From Haemophilus haemolyticus_M (GTDB lineage: Bacteria; Pseudomonadota; Gammaproteobacteria; Enterobacterales; Pasteurellaceae), in contig NZ_QQGD01000001.1 in NCBI RefSeq assembly GCF_003490935.1, forward strand, positions 248,001 to 312,000: a stretch of DNA of 64,000 bases. The letters are read 5' to 3'. Shown here in pieces: positions 18,403 through 27,018 of this stretch. A program made the translations under genes and the position numbers. How positions within the stretch are numbered: position 1 is the first letter of the stretch; each line of letters begins with the position of its first letter. The notes beneath the pieces were generated by a model. It did not search any database. It had not been told where the DNA came from and saw nothing but the letters and a program-made list of their open reading frames with translations.

Positions 18403-19314
18403 TTAAGGTTGTGAAAGTTTGAATTTTGCAATGCGGCCATCCACTTTTAATGGATAATTTTCACCTTTATAGGTGATACGCACATTACTTGGTGCGCCAA
18501 CAATTAATGAAAACTCATCTCCATTAAAAGTTAATACTTCACCTTTTTTGTACTCTTTTTGTGCTAATACTCGGCGATTTTTATCTTTTACGCTGAGCCA
18601 GCTCGTATTATTTAAGATTTCTACAATCAAGTCTCCTTTTACAGTAGGAGATGCTTGAGAAATTGATGGATTTTCTACCGCACTTTGAGTGTCTGAAACT
18701 GATTTTTCATCGTTTTTTGTTTGTGGAACGGCATTTTCTTGTGCTATGTCTGGTAACACATTATTTGTTATTTCTACTGGTTGTGAGACAGCTGCTGTTG
18801 TTTCTGGTGCAGTTTTATTACTTTCTTCTGTCGTCACAAGAGCTGTGGCTGGCTGATTGTTTTCGGTAGAGGCAACATAGCTTTGTACTAAGTCATCACG
18901 TTCTTGATTATTTTGTTGGTAACTTTGCCACCACCAAAGTCCAGTCATGCCAAGGACTAAAATAAGTACAATGATAGATAAACGTCCGACCCAACGAGAG
19001 TGCGATGAATATTGATTTACTTCACGAGTTGAACGAGCATTTTTACTCAGATCGTTTTTATCATTTTCTGCAAATGTAATATTTTCCCATACAGAATCAG
19101 GTAAGCGTAAGAACTTGGCATAGCTACGCACATAACCTTTTACAAAGATTGCAGGGGTAGATTTTTGAATAAATTCGTTATTTTCAAGCTGCTGTAATAT
19201 GGAGGGACGCAGCGAAATTTCTTTGGCGACGTCTTCGAGAGAAAGATTTAAGTTTTCACGTGCTTGGCGAAAAATCTCACCCGGTGAAAGTTCTTGCTCA
19301 GTTGTTGGATTCAT
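18403..19314 (-). CDS. rodZ: Cytoskeleton protein RodZ
   Basis: Bitopic protein linking the MreB cytoskeleton to the membrane for rod shape. The N-terminal helix-turn-helix domain spans about 10-90. A membrane helix is at about 111-130 (LSIIVLILVLGMTGLWWW). A Ser/Thr/Gln-rich periplasmic linker follows, then the C-terminal beta domain (about 225-303). 303 residues. It sits between pilF and ispG as in enterobacteria. Confidence 0.92.
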   Translation of the reverse strand: MNPTTEQELSPGEIFRQARENLNLSLEDVAKEISLRPSILQQLENNEFIQKSTPAIFVKGYVRSYAKFLRLPDSVWENITFAENDKNDLSKNARSTREVNQYSSHSRWVGRLSIIVLILVLGMTGLWWWQSYQQNNQERDDLVQSYVASTENNQPATALVTTEESNKTAPETTAAVSQPVEITNNVLPDIAQENAVPQTKNDEKSVSDTQSAVENPSISQASPTVKGDLIVEILNNTSWLSVKDKNRRVLAQKEYKKGEVLTFNGDEFSLIVGAPSNVRITYKGENYPLKVDGRIAKFKLSQP

Positions 19315-19384
19315 AAATTCAATTAAATAATATGCGATAAATAAAGGCTAAATTTTAAAGTCCAACGCTTGATTTGGCAATGCT

Positions 19385-19927
19385 TTATTTGAGGGTATTA
19401 AATTTTTCCGCTCGTTTACTATCAGTTTGTCGCAATTTTTGTAATGCTTGTTGATAAATATCCATTTTTTTAGCGGAATAAGCACAAAGAGCCATATTTT
19501 CAAATGTATCTGCTTGATGATAATAATTAGGTGAATTCAGTGCGAGTTGAAATTGCTGCATGGCTTGTTCAAATTGCTTTTGACGACATAAAAATGTGCC
19601 AAAATTATTATGTAAGTCTCCCTGTTGATTATTGAGTTTTAACGCTATTTCATATTCACGATGTGCGTTCTCGATTTCACCTTGTTGTTGATAATAATGC
19701 GCAAGTGCTGAATGCACGAGATAGTAATTTTTATCGTGTTGAAGTGCTTTATCTAAGTTGATTTTAGCGAGTTGAGGATTACCTTGTTGAAGGTAACCGA
19801 GTGCAAGTTCTACGCGAGCTTTAGCTGCTGATTGTTGATTGAAATCTTGAATGGTTGATTGGGAAACGCAAGCAGAAAAAATGAAAGGGAAAATAACCGC
19901 ACTTAGTTGTTTACTTATTGTTTGCAT
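19385..19927 (-). CDS. pilF: Type IV pilus biogenesis lipoprotein PilF/PilW
   Basis: Outer-membrane pilotin-type TPR lipoprotein needed for type IV pilus secretin assembly, and in Haemophilus part of the DNA uptake machinery. The signal peptide ends in the lipobox FSAC with the lipidated Cys at residue 20. TPR repeats fill the rest, with FGTFLCRQKQFEQAMQQF as one unit. 180 residues. The ATG follows AAAGGAG. Directly upstream, 16 bp from the ATG, is a run of 13 C on this strand. It is 105 bp downstream of rlmN in the same direction. Confidence 0.9.
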   Translation of the reverse strand: MQTISKQLSAVIFPFIFSACVSQSTIQDFNQQSAAKARVELALGYLQQGNPQLAKINLDKALQHDKNYYLVHSALAHYYQQQGEIENAHREYEIALKLNNQQGDLHNNFGTFLCRQKQFEQAMQQFQLALNSPNYYHQADTFENMALCAYSAKKMDIYQQALQKLRQTDSKRAEKFNTLK

Positions 19928-19943
19928 TTTTTCTCCTTTTAAC

Positions 19944-19956
19944 GGGGGGGGGGGGG
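19944..19956 (-). repeat. Poly-C tract (13 C on the gene strand) in the pilF leader
   Basis: Thirteen consecutive G on the plus strand, i.e. C on the coding strand, lie between a possible -10 (TATTAA, 19966-19971) and the pilF Shine-Dalgarno. Such tracts in Haemophilus change length by slipped-strand mispairing. It is by far the longest homopolymer I noticed in the window. Confidence 0.95.
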
Positions 19957-19996
19957 AAGAAATAGTTAATATGCTTTAATTTGTATGAAAACATAG

Positions 19997-20025
19997 GGCA
20001 TGTGAACTTGATTCATTCACATGCC
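19997..20025 (-). terminator. Hairpin downstream of rlmN
   Basis: A perfect 10-bp stem, GGCATGTGAA / TTCACATGCC with a 9-nt loop, lies 8 bp after the rlmN stop. The following run (CTATGTTTTC) is only moderately U-rich, so termination before pilF may be partial. Confidence 0.65.
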
Positions 20026-20032
20026 TAGAATA

Positions 20033-21184
20033 TTAATTAATTTCTGTCACCCCAATATTTTGTCCAAATTGGCGTTTCATTGCCGTACGTTTAGTACGAT
20101 CGATAACATCTCCAGCTAACTGTCCGCAAGCCGCATCAATGTCATCTCCACGAGTTTTACGAATAATCACGGTAAAGCCATATTCCATTAAGGTTTTTTG
20201 GAAACGGTCAATACGCGTATTCGAGCTTTTTGCATAAGGTGCTTCTGGGAACGGATTCCACGGAATTAAATTAATTTTACAAGGTGTATTTTTTAATACT
20301 TCTGCAAGTTGATGAGCATGTTCTACACCATCATTCACATGATCGAGCATGACATATTCGATCGTGACTTTGCCGTGGTTTGCATTTGATACACTCAAAT
20401 AACGATTTACTGAGTCAATCAAGGTTTTGATATTATATTTTTTGTTGATTGGCACAATTTCATCACGCAATTCATCGTTTGGGGCATGTAATGAAATAGC
20501 CAAAGCCACATCGATCATTTTGCTCAAATTATCCAATGCTGGCACAACGCCAGAAGTTGATAAAGTGACACGACGTTTTGATAAACCGTAGGCAAAATCA
20601 TCTAACATAATTTCCATTGCGGGAACAACGTTAGCGACATTTAACAAAGGTTCACCCATTCCCATCATTACCACATTTGTAATTGGTCTAATGCCAGTAA
20701 CTCCAAAGTTGCCAATAATTTTAGAGGCTCTCCAAACTTGGCCGATAATTTCTGAAACCGTTAAATTGCGATTAAATCCTTGTTGTGCTGTTGAACAGAA
20801 TGTACAAGCCAAGGCGCAGCCAACTTGGGAAGATACACAAAGCGTAGCGCGATCTGCTTCGGGAATATACACAGTTTCAACTTGTTGTTCACCCACTTGC
20901 ATTGCCCATTTTATCGTGCCATCGGCTGAACGCTGTTCAACGGCAACTTCTGGGGCTTTAATTTCTGCAACCGCCTTGAGCTTTTCTCGCAATTTCTTAT
21001 TAATGTTTGTCATATTGTCGAAGTTATCTTCGCCAAAATGATAAATCCATTTTACTAACTGATCTGCTCGGAATGGTTTTTCGCCAAGTTCTTTAAAAAA
21101 TTCGCGCATTTGTTGGCGCGTTAAATCCATTAGATTAATTTTTTTAGCTGGTGCCTCTGATTGCACAGACAATAATTCTGACAT
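20033..21184 (-). CDS. rlmN: Dual-specificity 23S rRNA/tRNA A2 methyltransferase RlmN
   Basis: Radical-SAM enzyme that makes 2-methyladenosine at A2503 of 23S rRNA and A37 of some tRNAs. The radical-SAM Cys are in CALACTFCST. The C-terminal catalytic Cys is in DIDAACGQLAG. The ATG at 21184 gives 383 residues starting MSELLSV; the ATG seven codons upstream lacks a clear ribosome site. A CRP-S palindrome lies about 170 bp upstream. The gene is the head of a unit leading to pilF and is, from memory, part of the Haemophilus competence regulon. Confidence 0.96.
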   Translation of the reverse strand: MSELLSVQSEAPAKKINLMDLTRQQMREFFKELGEKPFRADQLVKWIYHFGEDNFDNMTNINKKLREKLKAVAEIKAPEVAVEQRSADGTIKWAMQVGEQQVETVYIPEADRATLCVSSQVGCALACTFCSTAQQGFNRNLTVSEIIGQVWRASKIIGNFGVTGIRPITNVVMMGMGEPLLNVANVVPAMEIMLDDFAYGLSKRRVTLSTSGVVPALDNLSKMIDVALAISLHAPNDELRDEIVPINKKYNIKTLIDSVNRYLSVSNANHGKVTIEYVMLDHVNDGVEHAHQLAEVLKNTPCKINLIPWNPFPEAPYAKSSNTRIDRFQKTLMEYGFTVIIRKTRGDDIDAACGQLAGDVIDRTKRTAMKRQFGQNIGVTEIN

Positions 21185-21347
21185 TTTAGCCTCGTTATTA
21201 CACATTGTGGCGATAGCGTTGTACAGGTGTTTTTATTAAAAACTCACAACGAAAAATTCGCAATTAAAAAATGAACGGCGATTGTACAGATTTGTCACCG
21301 CATAATCTAGCGGAATTAAAAAACGATGGAAAATATCACCGTACTTT

Positions 21348-21367
21348 TTTGCGATCTAGATCGCAAA
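21348..21367. promoter_or_regulatory. CRP-S competence regulatory element between rlmN and pbpG
   Basis: The 20-bp perfect palindrome TTTGCGATCTAGATCGCAAA has the TGCGA-N6-TCGCA core of the CRP-S sites that need both CRP and Sxy in H. influenzae. Ordinary CRP sites have TGTGA instead. It is centred about 173 bp from the rlmN start and 73 bp from the pbpG start, so it could serve either gene. A TAGATT -10 for rlmN lies at 21304-21309, about -61.5 spacing. Confidence 0.88.
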
Positions 21368-21430
21368 TATTTCCAATTACAGCGTAAAAAGTGCGGTAAA
21401 ATGTAAGCCTATTTTCTAAGGTGACCAATA

Positions 21431-22309
21431 ATGTTTAAAAAAGCTTTATTTATTTTATCTTTGTGTCCTTCTTTTGCGGTGGCACAGTCTTATGTTGTGT
21501 ATGATTTTACGCATAATCGAGTGTTGGAAAGCCATGCGCCTGATAGCGTTCAGCCCATTGCTTCTGTAACTAAATTAATGACGGCGAACGTTTTTCTAGA
21601 GAATAATACAAATCCTAATTGTACCATTGCGATAACCAGTGACGATCGTGATTACATTAAAGGTACAAGCACAAAATTACCAATGAATGTTCCGATGGCC
21701 TGCAGAGAATTATTAAAGGCGATGCTTGTACATTCTGATAACTATGCTGCCCATGCGCTTTCTCGTGCAGCAGGAATGAGCAGAGTACAATTTATTAATA
21801 AAATGAATGAAAAAGCTCGCCAATTAGGCATGTATTCTACTCGTTTTCATGATAGTTCAGGTTTATCGAGTAGCAATATCTCCAGTCCTATGGATTTAGT
21901 TAAACTTGCTAAACATTCTTTAAATAAACCTGAAATTCGACAACTATCCAATATCAGTGCTACGAATATTCAAGCTGGAAGACATAGCGTATTAATGAAA
22001 AATACAAATAAATTAGTGCGTGATGAAATTTTTGATGCTGTAGTAAATAAGACAGGATACATTCGAGAATCTGGTTATAACCTTGTTTTCATCAATAAAC
22101 ACCCGTGTAAAAATGCAACTATTGGCGTAATTAGTTTAAATAACGCTTCCTCTGCGTATCGTTCTAGTTTTACTAAAAGTAAATTAGAGAAATTTGGCTG
22201 CACGGCATTAAATGGAAGAACAATTCGTGATGTAGCAGGAGAAGCCCAATATGAAGATGGTTACGATGAAGCGGGATTTAATACGCTAATTCAGAAATTA
22301 TCAAAATAA
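21431..22309 (+). CDS. pbpG: D-alanyl-D-alanine endopeptidase (PBP7-type)
   Basis: Periplasmic low-molecular-weight penicillin-binding protein that cuts peptidoglycan cross-links. Signal peptide to about residue 19. The serine-protease motifs are complete: SVTK at 45-48, SDN at 102-104 and KTG at 207-209. 292 residues, close to E. coli PbpG. Followed by a strong terminator. Confidence 0.95.
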   Translation: MFKKALFILSLCPSFAVAQSYVVYDFTHNRVLESHAPDSVQPIASVTKLMTANVFLENNTNPNCTIAITSDDRDYIKGTSTKLPMNVPMACRELLKAMLVHSDNYAAHALSRAAGMSRVQFINKMNEKARQLGMYSTRFHDSSGLSSSNISSPMDLVKLAKHSLNKPEIRQLSNISATNIQAGRHSVLMKNTNKLVRDEIFDAVVNKTGYIRESGYNLVFINKHPCKNATIGVISLNNASSAYRSSFTKSKLEKFGCTALNGRTIRDVAGEAQYEDGYDEAGFNTLIQKLSK

Positions 22310-22323
22310 TGTTCATAAACATA

Positions 22324-22362
22324 AAAACGCGAGATAACAGTTTGTTTTATCTCGCGTTTTTT
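22324..22362 (+). terminator. Terminator after pbpG
   Basis: The stem AAAACGCGAGATAA / TTATCTCGCGTTTT with a 9-nt loop is followed by T. A-rich upstream bases could let it act for the opposite strand as well. Confidence 0.92.
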
Positions 22363-22421
22363 GCTTGATTTAAATAGCAATGAGAAGAATGAAACTTGCC
22401 CTATTTTTCGGAAGATTGAGC

Positions 22422-22850
22422 TTATTGATTAGCCTTATTGGCAGCTTCTTCAGCCTCTTTAGAAAGCTGAATTGAAAGCGTTGAAGCTGCTTCTGATTCT
22501 TCTGACAATTTTAGAGACAAATCTGCAGCTGAATTGGATTCGTCCATCTTTTGTTTAGAAAGTTTTTCTGCATCTTCACCTCCTTGTTTTAAGATAATTT
22601 GTGCTTCTTCCTGCTTCTGCATTGCTATTTTTACAGCTTCTTTAGCTTGTAACGATTTATCTTTCGCTAATGCAGACGCATCTCTTGCTTGTTTAGATTT
22701 ATCTAGTGCAATCTGTTTATAGTTTATAGACACCGTCTTTTGAGCAGGTTGTTCCATCGCAGTTTTAGTTTGTTCAGGTGCCTTAGATTTATCATCACAG
22801 GCAGTTAAGAGCATGGCTGAACCCAATACTAACCAAAGTACTTTCTTCAT
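22422..22850 (-). CDS. Small helical lipoprotein of unknown function
   Basis: A 142-residue protein with a signal peptide ending in the lipobox LTAC (Cys at 18). The mature part is almost wholly predicted helix, rich in Ala, Lys, Glu, Ser and Gln, with heptad-like spacing from about residue 45 to the end (SKQARDASALAKDKSLQAKE type repeats). It looks like a small coiled-coil envelope lipoprotein, similar in style to Lpp, but I do not recognise a family. It stands alone between pbpG and yfeA, reading opposite to both. A TATAAT lies upstream at 22914-22919 on this strand. Confidence 0.8.
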   Translation of the reverse strand: MKKVLWLVLGSAMLLTACDDKSKAPEQTKTAMEQPAQKTVSINYKQIALDKSKQARDASALAKDKSLQAKEAVKIAMQKQEEAQIILKQGGEDAEKLSKQKMDESNSAADLSLKLSEESEAASTLSIQLSKEAEEAANKANQ

Positions 22851-23082
22851 ATTTTATCCTTGAAAAGTAAATTTAAAGTTTTTTTCATTCTAGACTTAAT
22901 TTTTGAAAAAGTCATTATAATAGCAGAAAAATATTTTCACTTTGCGTCAATCATTCAATCAACAATAAGTGTAAAAGATACCTAAAACTTAGCTTATCAC
23001 GATGATATAACACTTAAAAACATAGGGAAAATCTATCTCACTTTTTGTTATGCTTTCAAAAATCAAAATAATTTTAATGTTT

Positions 23083-23100
23083 GATAATTATTTTCATTTA
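23083..23100 (+). promoter_or_regulatory. Putative Fur-type box ahead of yfeABCD
   Basis: GATAATTATTTTCATTTA resembles the 19-bp Fur consensus (GATAATGATAATCATTATC) at most positions and lies about 105 bp before yfeA. Regulation of this transporter type by Fur or a Mn-sensing relative fits. The rest of the 353-bp gap (22851-23203) holds a tandem TGTTGAGC repeat (23043-based offset: 23143-23158) flanked by inverted GAATAAT / ATTATTC, and no gene. Confidence 0.55.
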
Positions 23101-23203
23101 AAAGGCGTAATAAAAATAGTATTATTACCCTTGATGAATAATTGTTGAGCTGTTGAGCGATTATTCAGGCATCCAATCTAATACTTTTTTATAAGGACAT
23201 CTT

Positions 23204-24085
23204 ATGCGAAATTCATTAAAAATTATGACCGCACTTGCACTTGGTTTATTTGCAATGCAGGCTAATGCAAAATTCAAAGTCGTCACCACCTTTACCGTGA
23301 TTCAAGATATCGCGCAAAATGTGGCAGGCAATGCAGCTACAGTGGAATCTATCACCAAACCAGGTGCTGAAATTCATGAATATGAACCTACTCCAAAAGA
23401 CATTGTGAAAGCACAATCTGCCGATTTAATTCTATGGAACGGCTTAAATTTGGAACGTTGGTTTGAACGTTTCTTCCAAAATATTAAAGACAAACCAGCA
23501 GTAGTGGTGACTGAAGGTATTCAACCATTGTCTATTTATGAAGGTCCGTATAAAGATGCGCCTAACCCACATGCGTGGATGTCGCCATCTAATGCATTAA
23601 TTTATATTGAAAATATTAAAAATGCATTGGTGAAATACGATCCACAGAATGCAGCAGTGTACGAAAAAAATGCTGCTGACTATGCTCAAAAAATTAAACA
23701 ACTTGATGAGCCACTTCGTGCAAAATTAGCACAGATTCCAGAAGCTCAACGCTGGCTTGTGACAAGTGAAGGTGCTTTCAGTTATTTGGCGAAAGATTAC
23801 AACTTAAAAGAAGGTTATTTATGGCCAATTAATGCTGAACAACAAGGCACCCCACAACAAGTGCGTAAAGTGATTGATTTAGTTCGTAAAAACAATATTC
23901 CTGTTGTGTTTAGTGAAAGTACAATTTCACCAAAACCAGCACAACAAGTAGCAAAAGAAAGTGGCGCAAAATACGGTGGTGTATTGTATGTTGATTCACT
24001 TTCTGCGAAAAAAGGCCCTGTGCCAACTTATATTGATTTGCTTAACGTCACTGTATCAACCATTGTTAAAGGATTCGGAAAATAA
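23204..24085 (+). CDS. yfeA: Mn/Fe ABC transporter substrate-binding protein
   Basis: Cluster A-I (ZnuA/YfeA/PsaA) periplasmic metal-binding protein. Signal peptide to about residue 22 (QANA). The metal ligands of the family are visible: His in GAEIHEYEPTP, His in PHAWMSP, Glu in VVFSEST and Asp in LYVDSLS. 293 residues. The His-His-Glu-Asp set favours Mn(II) or Fe(II) over Zn. First of four overlapping or closely spaced genes; its stop overlaps the next start (TAATG). Confidence 0.93.
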   Translation: MRNSLKIMTALALGLFAMQANAKFKVVTTFTVIQDIAQNVAGNAATVESITKPGAEIHEYEPTPKDIVKAQSADLILWNGLNLERWFERFFQNIKDKPAVVVTEGIQPLSIYEGPYKDAPNPHAWMSPSNALIYIENIKNALVKYDPQNAAVYEKNAADYAQKIKQLDEPLRAKLAQIPEAQRWLVTSEGAFSYLAKDYNLKEGYLWPINAEQQGTPQQVRKVIDLVRKNNIPVVFSESTISPKPAQQVAKESGAKYGGVLYVDSLSAKKGPVPTYIDLLNVTVSTIVKGFGK

Positions 24086-25005
24086 TGGACTCTTTCTCGA
24101 CATCAATTTGGGTTAATGATGTAACTGTTCGTTACAACAATGGCCACACAGCTATTCACAATATGACGTTCTCATTAAACAGTGGAACTATTTGTGCATT
24201 AGTGGGTGTGAATGGCAGTGGTAAATCCACATTATTTAAAAGCATAATGGGGCTTGTGAAGCCACAACAAGGTGAAATCAGACTTTGTGATTTGCCAATT
24301 TCCCAAGCACTGAAACGTAATTTGGTTGCTTATGTTCCACAATCTGAAGAAGTAGACTGGCAATTTCCTGTGTCAGTGTATGATGTCGTGATGATGGGGC
24401 GTTATGGGTATATGAATTTCCTTCGTATCCCCAAGGCGATTGATAAACAAAAAGTTCAAGAGGCGATGCAGCGGGTGAACATTGAGCATCTCGCGCATCG
24501 TCAAATTGGTGAGTTATCTGGCGGGCAGAAAAAACGCGTGTTTTTGGCCCGCGCTTTAGCACAACAAAGTCCAATTATTTTATTGGATGAACCTTTCACT
24601 GGCGTTGATGTGAAAACTGAAAATGCCATTGTTGATCTTCTTCAACAGCTTCGAGAAGAAGGTCATCTTATTCTTGTTTCAACCCATAACTTAGGTTCTG
24701 TCCCAGATTTCTGTGATCAAGTAGTGATGATTAATCGTACGGTGATTGCTGCAGGGAAAACTGAAGATACCTTTAACCAACATAATTTGGAAATTGTGTT
24801 TGGTGGGGTATTACGCCATATTAAATTATTGGGCGAAAATTTACATAATGATGAAGATAAACGTGCGGTTACTGTCTTAACGGATGATGAAAAAGCCGTT
24901 GTATTCTATGGTGAAACTAAACAAGATCCACCTGCACCAACAACACAGGATTGCCATTTTGAAGACTGTCCTTGTAAAAATTCGGTCAAAAAAGAGAAGG
25001 ATTAA
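24085..25005 (+). CDS. yfeB: Mn/Fe ABC transporter ATP-binding protein
   Basis: ATPase of the yfe-type importer. Walker A GVNGSGKST near 42-50, the signature LSGGQKKR and Walker B ILLDEPF are intact. 306 residues, longer than usual because of a C-terminal extension ending in HFEDCPCKNSVKK, whose His and Cys residues could bind metal (inference). Overlaps yfeA by one base. Confidence 0.93.
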   Translation: MDSFSTSIWVNDVTVRYNNGHTAIHNMTFSLNSGTICALVGVNGSGKSTLFKSIMGLVKPQQGEIRLCDLPISQALKRNLVAYVPQSEEVDWQFPVSVYDVVMMGRYGYMNFLRIPKAIDKQKVQEAMQRVNIEHLAHRQIGELSGGQKKRVFLARALAQQSPIILLDEPFTGVDVKTENAIVDLLQQLREEGHLILVSTHNLGSVPDFCDQVVMINRTVIAAGKTEDTFNQHNLEIVFGGVLRHIKLLGENLHNDEDKRAVTVLTDDEKAVVFYGETKQDPPAPTTQDCHFEDCPCKNSVKKEKD

Positions 25006-25008
25006 GGC

Positions 25009-25857
25009 ATGTTAGCATTATTATTAGAACCCTTTTCCTATGATTATATGCTCAAGGCGATGATCTTGAGTACCGCAGTTGGTGGGATTTGTGCTTTTTT
25101 GTCTTCATATTTAATGCTTAAAGGCTGGTCTTTGATTGGCGATGCGCTTTCTCATTCCGTTGTGCCTGGCGTTGCGATAGCTTATGCCTTCTCTTTGCCT
25201 TATGCCCTTGGTGCATTTTTTGCCGGAATTTTAGCCGCACTTTCCATTCTTTGGATTAAATCCATTTCTAAACTGAAAGAAGATGCCGTTATCGGGTTTA
25301 TTTTCAGTACTTTTTTTGCATTAGGTCTGTTAATTATTTCTTTAAATCCAACAGCAGTAAATGTGCAAAGCATCATTTTAGGCAATATTTTAGGCATTGC
25401 TGACGAAGATATTTACCAAGTGGCAATTATCATCGGTGTTTGTTTAGTATTGCTTTTATTATTTTGGAAGGATTTACTACTGATTTTTTTCGATGAAACT
25501 CAAGCGATTACAGTTGGTCTTTCTCCATTATTTTATAAAATTTTATTTTTCACATTATTGAGTGCTTGTGTGGTAGCTGCATTGCAAACTGTAGGCGCGA
25601 TTTTAGTGATTGCGATGGTCGTTACCCCAGGTGCGACAGCATATTTACTCACAGATAAATTCAAAACCTTGTCAATCATCGCTATTATTTTAGGGGCGGT
25701 GACAAGTTTTGTTGGTGTTTATATTAGCTATTATTTAGATGGTGCCACTGGCGGTGTGATTGTGACATTGCAAACATTATTATTCTTGGCAGCTTTCTTA
25801 TTTTCACCAAAATATGGCTTACTCACTCGTAATAAAAAGGCGGTAGAAAATGTTTGA
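25009..25857 (+). CDS. yfeC: Mn/Fe ABC transporter permease
   Basis: Membrane permease of the ABC-3 (ZnuB/YfeC) family with about eight helices and the family segment LKGWSLIGDALSHSVVPG near residues 37-55. 282 residues. It starts 4 bp after yfeB and overlaps yfeD by 8 bp. It shares the LKGWSL.GDA.SH motif with yfeD, so the two form a heterodimeric channel from an old duplication. Confidence 0.92.
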   Translation: MLALLLEPFSYDYMLKAMILSTAVGGICAFLSSYLMLKGWSLIGDALSHSVVPGVAIAYAFSLPYALGAFFAGILAALSILWIKSISKLKEDAVIGFIFSTFFALGLLIISLNPTAVNVQSIILGNILGIADEDIYQVAIIIGVCLVLLLLFWKDLLLIFFDETQAITVGLSPLFYKILFFTLLSACVVAALQTVGAILVIAMVVTPGATAYLLTDKFKTLSIIAIILGAVTSFVGVYISYYLDGATGGVIVTLQTLLFLAAFLFSPKYGLLTRNKKAVENV

Positions 25858-26665
25858 TTGGCTTTTAGAACCGCTACAATTTGAGTTTATGCAAAATGCC
25901 TTGTTGACCGCATTTATTGTTTCAATTATTTGTGCGCTGCTTTCTTGCTATTTAGTCTTGAAAGGTTGGTCATTAATGGGCGATGCGATTTCCCATGCGG
26001 TGTTGCCTGGTATTGTGCTTGCGTATTTGGCAGGAATTCCTTTAGCGATTGGCGCATTTTTCTCAGGCATTTTTTGCTCCCTTGGCGTGGGGTATTTAAA
26101 AGAAAATAGTCGCATAAAAGAAGATACCGCAATGGGCATTGTATTTTCTGGAATGTTTGCTATTGGTCTTGTTATGTTTACCAAAATTCAAACAGAACAG
26201 CATTTAACGCATATTTTGTTCGGTAATGTATTGGGCGTAAGTCATCAAGAGCTTATTCAAAGTGCGGTCATTTCTGCGATAATTTTTTGTATGATTGTCT
26301 TTAAACGTAAAGACTTTTTGCTTTATTGTTTTGACCCAAGTCATGCTCGTGTTGCAGGGCTTTCTCCTAAAATTTTACATTATGGCTTATTAATGTTGCT
26401 TGCTTTAACCATTGTAAGCACGATGCAAGTAGTAGGCGTTATTTTGGTTGTGGCAATGTTAATTGCGCCAGGAATTACCGCACTTACGCTCACAAAATCT
26501 TTTGATAAAATGTTATGGGTTGCTATTGTAAGTTCCATTACATCAAGCCTAATTGGCGTAATATTGAGCTATCATTTTGATGCGTCAACTGGAGCTTGTA
26601 TTATTCTGTTACAAGCTGTGTTTTTTGTTATTGCATTAGCTTATAGCAAAATTAAAACAAGATAA
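25850..26665 (+). CDS. yfeD: Mn/Fe ABC transporter permease (second)
   Basis: Second ABC-3 permease, 271 residues, with LKGWSLMGDAISHAVLPG and about eight helices. It overlaps the end of yfeC by 8 bp and closes the operon before the terminator at 26681-26714. Two uptake cores lie within it (26260-26268, 26477-26485). Confidence 0.92.
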   Translation: MFDWLLEPLQFEFMQNALLTAFIVSIICALLSCYLVLKGWSLMGDAISHAVLPGIVLAYLAGIPLAIGAFFSGIFCSLGVGYLKENSRIKEDTAMGIVFSGMFAIGLVMFTKIQTEQHLTHILFGNVLGVSHQELIQSAVISAIIFCMIVFKRKDFLLYCFDPSHARVAGLSPKILHYGLLMLLALTIVSTMQVVGVILVVAMLIAPGITALTLTKSFDKMLWVAIVSSITSSLIGVILSYHFDASTGACIILLQAVFFVIALAYSKIKTR

Positions 26666-26680
26666 TTTCCCTTCTTTGAA

Positions 26681-26714
26681 AAACGGTACAAGCTTAGGTT
26701 TGTACCGTTTTTAT
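26681..26714 (+). terminator. Terminator after yfeABCD
   Basis: The stem AAACGGTACAA / TTGTACCGTTT with an 8-nt loop is followed by TT and AT-rich sequence. The remaining bases to 26966 hold no gene or pattern I could support. Confidence 0.88.
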
Positions 26715-26966
26715 TCAATGAAATATTCTTTTAACTTCCACAAGGTATTTATTTTACATAACTCATTCTTTATCTTATTTCTCTCATAATTCTCAAAATC
26801 TTCTTTAGCTGAATTTTGTGGTATCTCTTATTGAATAGATATAGGTGAGGATTTAACGTAGAGAAAAATCGAAATGAATAACCATAAAATAACGTCGCAT
26901 ACTTTGTAATATATGTCGGTCTTAAATATTTTAAAAAACTTCAGATTGTCTTATTCGATTTTAGAA

Positions 26967-26998
26967 CAAACAAAAAGGCGAATCTTTCGATTCGCCTT
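26967..26998 (-). terminator. Terminator after ompP2
   Basis: The stem AAGGCGAATC / GATTCGCCTT has a GAAA loop on the gene strand and a run TTTTTGTTTG after it. Confidence 0.93.
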
Positions 26999-27018
26999 CA
27001 TAGTTTCTAATCATTTAA

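Noticed and set aside
26715..26966. Possible small gene or RNA between yfeD and ompP2
   Set aside because: Only very short frames without ribosome sites and no stable structure; nothing supportable beyond the two flanking terminators.
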